Source of the DNA: Malania oleifera
Taxonomy: Eukaryota > Streptophyta > Magnoliopsida > Santalales > Ximeniaceae
Direction: 5' to 3'
NCBI RefSeq assembly: GCF_029873635.1
Contig: NC_080422.1
Span: forward strand, 1,654,001 to 1,718,000
DNA length: 64,000 bases
A program made the translations under genes and the position numbers. The notes under the pieces are model-generated. The model had not been told where the DNA came from and did not search any database. It saw only the letters and a program-made list of their open reading frames with translations. Shown here one piece after another: positions 59,724 to 64,000 of this stretch. Every line of letters begins with the position of its first letter. The first letter of the stretch is position 1.

Positions 59724-61760
59724 TCACCAGTAGTCCTTGCAAGAGCAAGATCCATTCTTGAAATGATGAAATCGATTCTGATCTCTCACAATTATTTCCC
59801 TCTTATACACCTTAGATATAACCTTCAAAGCAGAATGGCAGTCATTGCATGTTCGTAGATTCTTTACCACCCGAATAGTCTTTCCAGAAGGCGTGCTCAT
59901 AAGTCCAAAAGCAACAGCAATCCTCTCACTGTGGTATCCAACTGCACTCTCTTTCTCCTCTTCCTCTATGTCATGCAGCACAGAAGTTGTATCTGGCTTA
60001 TGCCCGTGAGCTTTTAATTCCTTCGCAATCTCATCTAAGAATGCATTAATTAGTGGGAATTGGGAATGTGAAGTGTCACCTGCCACAAACTCATGTATAA
60101 TATTGTCTACCTCAACTGAACTGCATCCGGGCGTCTTATGTGCTCCCTTCTCAATCATTAACTTTCGACATATGCCCACATCACTCCAGCGATTTAATGA
60201 TGCATATAGGTTGGACATAAACACATAATTTCCACTATCAGATGGATCCAACTCCAAGAGATGCCGTGTCACTAGCTCACAAAGTTCAGTGTTCTTATGA
60301 ATTTGACATGCTCGGAGCAGGCTTCCCCACACCACTGAATTTGGGTTTAAGGGCATGGTCCTTACGAGTTCTAATGCTTCTTTGAGAAGGCCAGCTCGAC
60401 CCAGAAGGTCAACCATGCAGCCATAGTGTTCAATTCGAGGTTCAAGCCCATACCTGAGTCGCATTTGAGAGAAATATTTTCTACCTGCAGAAACCAAGCC
60501 TGAATGGCTACAACCACTCAAAAGCCCAACAAAGGTGACCTCATCTGGATGTATCTTCTCCTTTTTCATGGAAGTAAAAACATCTATAGCCTCTTGCCCA
60601 TAACCATGCATTCCTAGTCCTACAATAATAGAATTCCAACAAAAGATGTTCCTCACTGGGAGTCCACGAAATACATCTACAGCAGCTTCTATGCTCCCAC
60701 ACTTACAGTACATGTCTATAAGAGCATTACCTAAAACAACATCCATTTTGAAATTTTTCCTTCTAATATAAGCATGAATCCATTCTCCTATATCTAAGGC
60801 ACCAAGATGGGCACAGGCAGATAACAAGCTAACCATGGTCACCTCAGTCGGCCTCACGTTTTCAGCTTGCATTTGCTGAAATGTCAAGATTGCTCTTCCA
60901 AATTCCCTACACTGTACATACCCAGATATCATCGTATTCCAAGTGACACAGTTTTTAACCGATCCAATTTGGTTGAACAACTCCTGAGCAAGTGTTAACT
61001 GCTCAGACTTACAGTAACCATCAATCATTGCATTCCACGAGACCACATCTTTAACCGGACAGCGATCAAACATCAACCGTGCAGAATCAATATCGCCGGA
61101 CTTGCAATAGCAAGTTATCATCGAATTCCAAGAACAAGAGTTCCGCTCCGGCATTTCGTCAAACAAATCCCGTGCTTCCTTGACATGCCCGTGCATACTT
61201 AAAGCTGAAACCATTGCATTATTTGCCACCACATCCTTTTCAGGCATTTCTACGAAAACTCGTTCAGCAGACCTTAAATTTCCAACTTTGGCATAAAAAT
61301 CAAGCAACCCAGTTTGTAAAATCACGTCGAACGGAAAACCCATTTTTATCATCTGGGAATGAAAAGCTTCGCCGATTTGGGTTGCGCAATTAACGGCACA
61401 AGAGCGAAGGATTGAAGTAAACACAGCCTTGCTGGGAACCACATTGTTATAGAGCATAACATTGTAAAAACTAACAAAATCTACGCCATTACCATGTCCT
61501 AACGAAACTCGAATCATTGAATTCCACAAAGAGGGGTCCGGATGTGGCAGCGTCTGCAGCAAAAGCAGAGCGTAACGGGGTTTCTGAGACCGATAACATG
61601 AAGAAAGGAAGGTCGTGAGGAAAGGAGTCGAATGGAGATAGCCGCTGGTTAGGATTTGAGCGTGGATTTGTTGAAGTTGTCCAAGGTTCAGGAGATCGTT
61701 GCGCAGTTTTGATGCTAGAGAATCGGCGAGAGATAAAAGATTTCTATGAATCGAATACAT
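59724..61760 (-). CDS. PPR protein, PLS class with E, E+ and DYW domains
   Basis: Single-exon - strand gene of 678 residues from the ATG at 61760, the usual intronless layout of plant PPR genes. After a short N-terminus come about ten P, L and S repeats, for example [34 protein letters not shown] and [21 protein letters not shown] and E+ motifs follow ([20 protein letters not shown], then [10 protein letters not shown]). The DYW domain is complete: HSE near residue 610, CNDC near 638-641, HHF, and terminal CSCKDYW. Such proteins bind organelle RNA and act in C-to-U editing, the DYW domain being the deaminase. Target site and organelle cannot be told from sequence here. The basic N-terminus is compatible with mitochondria or plastids. 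Solo LTR N ends 0.2 kb beyond the stop codon and a large fold-back lies 0.2 kb upstream. The gene appears intact, with no internal stop. Confidence 0.95.
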   Translation of the reverse strand: MYSIHRNLLSLADSLASKLRNDLLNLGQLQQIHAQILTSGYLHSTPFLTTFLSSCYRSQKPRYALLLLQTLPHPDPSLWNSMIRVSLGHGNGVDFVSFYNVMLYNNVVPSKAVFTSILRSCAVNCATQIGEAFHSQMIKMGFPFDVILQTGLLDFYAKVGNLRSAERVFVEMPEKDVVANNAMVSALSMHGHVKEARDLFDEMPERNSCSWNSMITCYCKSGDIDSARLMFDRCPVKDVVSWNAMIDGYCKSEQLTLAQELFNQIGSVKNCVTWNTMISGYVQCREFGRAILTFQQMQAENVRPTEVTMVSLLSACAHLGALDIGEWIHAYIRRKNFKMDVVLGNALIDMYCKCGSIEAAVDVFRGLPVRNIFCWNSIIVGLGMHGYGQEAIDVFTSMKKEKIHPDEVTFVGLLSGCSHSGLVSAGRKYFSQMRLRYGLEPRIEHYGCMVDLLGRAGLLKEALELVRTMPLNPNSVVWGSLLRACQIHKNTELCELVTRHLLELDPSDSGNYVFMSNLYASLNRWSDVGICRKLMIEKGAHKTPGCSSVEVDNIIHEFVAGDTSHSQFPLINAFLDEIAKELKAHGHKPDTTSVLHDIEEEEKESAVGYHSERIAVAFGLMSTPSGKTIRVVKNLRTCNDCHSALKVISKVYKREIIVRDQNRFHHFKNGSCSCKDYW

Positions 61761-61763
61761 CAA

Positions 61764-61968
61764 ACAGCAGTCGTGCTCTAGTCAAGGAATCATCTTACAA
61801 GTTACAGAAGCCCAAAGGGGCAGCAATTGCCGCCAGGACTCAGGAGAGCGTTTAAAATTTCCTAAACGTATTGTGATTGTGTGTATTGTTTACTTCAAAT
61901 TTAGAATTGATTTAATCTCAGTCCAATCATCATTGTGCTCAATGTATTTCAAGTTGATATTAAGGAGC
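61764..61968 (-). promoter_or_regulatory. Presumed 5' region of the PPR gene
   Basis: About 205 bases between the PPR start codon and the fold-back at 61969. No strong TATA box is seen, as is usual for PPR genes. The assignment rests on position only. Confidence 0.35.
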
Positions 61969-62277
61969 CCCAGAGTTTTATCTAATTCGACCTTGTTGAG
62001 GTCTATTAATTTTTGTAGGACGGTGTTTGGAGTTTTTTCCTGGATTAACTTGTTTTACTAAAAATAATACCCTATTCTGAGAAATATTTCCTAAAATGAC
62101 TCTGACGAAATATCTTGCTGGACCAAGTAGCGATGTTTCGTTAGAGTTATTTTAGGAAATATTTCTTAGAATAGGGTATTATTTTTAGCAAAAAAAGTTA
62201 ATTTAGGAAAAAACTCCAAACACCGTCCTACAAAAATTAAAAGACCTCAACAAGGTCGAATTAGATAAAACTCTGGG
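61969..62277. repeat. 309-bp near-perfect fold-back (142-bp arms, 25-nt loop)
   Basis: Arms 61969-62110 and 62136-62277, from CCCAGAGTTTTATC to GATAAAACTCTGGG. I count about nine differences over 142 positions (about 94% complementarity). Most are G in the left arm against T in the right arm, so a + strand RNA would form G-U pairs there. The loop is ATCTTGCTGGACCAAGTAGCGATG-like, given here only by position (62111-62135). No coding frame and no evident target duplication. Candidate MITE or small-RNA precursor. Confidence 0.9.
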
Positions 62278-62311
62278 ACTGTGCATGAATGATGCTGGTG
62301 TAGACGTGTGG

Positions 62312-62419
62312 CAAATCTCGCTGGTTCATCCAGTGAGATTTGTTTGGGAACACTAATCGATGAACCATCCGGCACTGGACGCGTAGCAAATCTCGCTGGT
62401 TCGTCCAACGAGATTTGCT
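62312..62419. repeat. Two tandem short hairpins with an AAATCTCGCTGG stem
   Basis: CAAATCTCGCTGG pairs with CCAGTGAGATTTG (62312-62342). AGCAAATCTCGCTGG pairs with CCAACGAGATTTGCT (62385-62419). The two hairpins are 75 bases apart and direct copies of each other. An apparent protein repeat (SLDEPARFATR, twice) on the - strand is just the translation of this repeat. Confidence 0.8.
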
Positions 62420-62910
62420 TCATGTTGACTTTTTGAATTTGATCCCTATTTTGATGCTGACAAAGCACAAGTATTTCATATGTGCATTTAGTGTTTTTGA
62501 ACAGGTTTATGATTCAGCACACACATAAGGTAAAGGACATGGAAGCTTAGAGGAACATAAAAATCATATTTTCCGGCGTATTCCATGAAGACTAAAGAGC
62601 AAAAGACGAAGACGTTCATTTTAATTTGTATATGCATTTAATTTTTATCTTTAGTCTGTAATAATACATGCATCTGCATGATATGTTTTAAATGCTCAGA
62701 TGACCATAGACTGACCATAAGGGGCCACAGAACCTTAGAGATCACCCTTCGACTAGCTGACGCCAGATTTTTTAGGTGTCCTAAAGAAGACCTAAACTGA
62801 CCTTAGGACTTCCTATAATTTATAAAAATATGTCGTATAGTCTTAAACATTAATCATTATATGAATAGAGTTAATATACAAAGGGATTAGAACCGAAATG
62901 CATTAAAAAT
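62420..62910. other. Repeat-like DNA without a gene
   Basis: No protein family is recognised. It includes AAGACCTAAACTGACCTTAGG-like direct and inverted short repeats. It may be the body or LTR of an undetermined element that includes the palindrome array that follows. Confidence 0.35.
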
Positions 62911-62915
62911 GCGTG

Positions 62916-63305
62916 TTCGGTCGACCGAACTTTCCTAGTATAAATCACTTGGTCGATCGAACAGATCAGCGGTCAACAATTTGATCATGGCTTGGTTGAC
63001 AGAACCAGACTAGTTCAATTATGTTGGTCGACTGAACTTCCCCTGGTCAACACTTTAACCTTTTAGTTGACCGACAAGGAAAGTACTTCAACGTCCTGGT
63101 CGACTGAAGTTCCTCAGGTGATGTCCCAACTACCTGGTCGACCGAACTTCATAGTTCAAAGTGTCCCGATCGACCGAACCACGCTAAATTGGAAAATCAC
63201 TTTCAAATCTTCTGAGACGGTTGACCAACAACTAAGTACATTTTCTCCGCGGTCGACTGAACTTGGACACTTGGTCAACCGAACCTTAAGTTCGGTCGAT
63301 CAGTG
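62916..63305. repeat. Array of GGTCGACCGAAC-type palindromes
   Basis: At least twelve full or decayed copies of TTCGGTCGACCGAA in about 390 bases: about 62916, 62951, 62971, 62994, 63026, 63066, 63098, 63136, 63168, 63218, 63251, 63273 and 63290. They are spaced 20-50 bases apart with unrelated spacers. Variants are mostly C-to-T or G-to-A changes in the CG steps. The translated frame over part of it (63067-63327) has no family resemblance. Confidence 0.85.
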
Positions 63306-63310
63306 CTCTC

Positions 63311-63667
63311 AGGTTGGCGAGAATTAACAAGGTTAAAACACAGTTAAAATTTTATTAACCTTATTTAAACTTTTCCAAAAATCTCTAATATGTCCCTAAT
63401 GGTCAGATTTTCTAAAAATTCTATAAATGCCCCCTCATAACTCCAGATTAAAAATTTTGATTAACTCTAAATTTCTCTCTAATCCTTTGTTAATAAAAGT
63501 TCCTCCAACCCATTTTTATTGCAAAAATTTCTTCTTTGGGGCAAAATTTTTCAAACTAAACTCTCCAACTCTCTTTCCATCCATTCATTTCAAAATCATT
63601 TTGTAAAGAGAATGTATTTATTTTGGGCATTTATTTTCGTATTCACATGCTATACTCTCACATACTA
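63311..63667. other. AT-rich spacer between the palindrome array and LTR P
   Basis: No gene or clear repeat is seen. T/C-rich runs at 63480-63590 resemble an untranslated leader, but no coding frame follows. Confidence 0.35.
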
Positions 63668-64000
63668 TATAAGAACCCGAACCGTGATATATGGGTTTAA
63701 ATAATTAAGAGAGGGTAAAATTAGAATTTCAATAAGCTTCGTCGACGAAGCCAAAGTTCGTCGATGAAGGCCTTGTATTTCTTGTTGATGAAGTTCAGAG
63801 GCTCGTTAACGAGGAGAAGCCGAGAGATTTTGGGAAACCGAGAATCTCAGACTCGTCGGTGAGGTCACCGTTTCGTCGACAAGTTGTCTATATGACCTTG
63901 TCGACGAGGACACCATTTTGTCGATGAGGATGGCCGAGTCAAAGGGCTATAAATATCCTTTCTCTTTACTTCCAGGCTAAGAAAACTAGATTCTCTCTCT
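63668..64000 (+). mobile_element. LTR P (C family), cut by the window end
   Basis: Starts TATAAGAACCCGAACC, the C-family LTR start (TGTAAGAACC) with a likely G-to-A change, and matches the reverse complement of LTR I. It carries a palindrome cassette and CTATAAATAT at about 63948, then the start of the leader. The rest lies outside the window. Confidence 0.75.
63739..63929 (+). repeat. GTCGAC palindrome cassette, LTR P
   Basis: Seven or eight full or decayed TCGTCGACGA copies end about 19 bases before CTATAAATAT. Confidence 0.87.

Noticed and set aside
62247-62468. Protein with an internal repeat (SLDEPARFATR twice) on the - strand
   Set aside because: The repeat is explained by the twin DNA hairpins. 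No codon-level evidence for a protein.
1-64000. A host-gene cluster or biosynthetic pathway
   Set aside because: Only three confident host genes occur, of unrelated function and separated by repeats, so no cluster is supported.

Overview
The window looks like nuclear DNA of a dicot plant, probably a woody species with a repeat-rich genome. The signs are a spliced IQD gene, a BRANCHLESS TRICHOME-like coiled-coil gene, a plant-type DYW pentatricopeptide (PPR) gene, initiator-Met-tRNA primer sites typical of plant LTR elements, and AT-rich intergenic DNA. The species cannot be named from sequence alone.

Layout. (1) 1-3.3 kb: a five-exon IQD (IQ67-domain, calmodulin-binding) gene on the + strand. 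(2) 3.3-8.5 kb: intergenic DNA with simple repeats, a fold-back of TRIM-type repeats (4932-5340), a short TRIM-like element (5727-6897) and a hAT-type MITE with an 8-bp target duplication (7037-7872). (3) 8.58-9.44 kb: the BRANCHLESS TRICHOME-like gene on the - strand. (4) 9.9-10.4 kb: a fold-back and the end of a gypsy LTR. (5) 10.4-47.6 kb: a nested stack of Ty3/gypsy fossils. The outermost piece is an old LTR (L). It is split by element C (10934-46462), which holds solo LTRs A, B, D (with E inside), F, J and K, plus the two-LTR element G (24166-37042), which itself holds solo LTRs H and I. I could read 5-bp target duplications for A-K: eight perfect, three with one mismatch. (6) 47.6-57 kb: a gypsy element (M, +) abutting an inverted Ty1/copia element (-). 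(7) 57-62 kb: a solo LTR (N) 0.2 kb downstream of an intact, intronless PPR-DYW gene on the - strand. (8) 62-64 kb: a 309-bp near-perfect fold-back, two small tandem hairpins, a cluster of GGTCGACCGAAC-type palindromes, and the start of another LTR (P) that runs off the window.

Host genes. The three confident genes are unrelated: a calmodulin/microtubule scaffold, a cell-shape coiled-coil protein and an organelle RNA editing factor. They sit at the edges of the repeat block and form no operon or pathway.

Most unusual signal. Most of the long gypsy LTRs (A, B, C, F, G, I, K, M, N, P) carry a roughly 150-220 bp cassette of four to eight copies of the palindrome TCGTCGACGA just upstream of the LTR TATA box. 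Different LTR families share it, and it is missing from a close relative (H) and from D/E. Downstream, many of these LTRs carry a tandem array of units with CGGC...GCCG ends, a GGTACC block, and a hairpin-like TGAGA...TCTCA block near the 3' end. This looks like a modular regulatory architecture of the LTRs. Separately, an array of GGTCGACCGAAC palindromes (62.9-63.3 kb) has the same GTCGAC core with different flanks. All retroelements here are treated as broken fossils.
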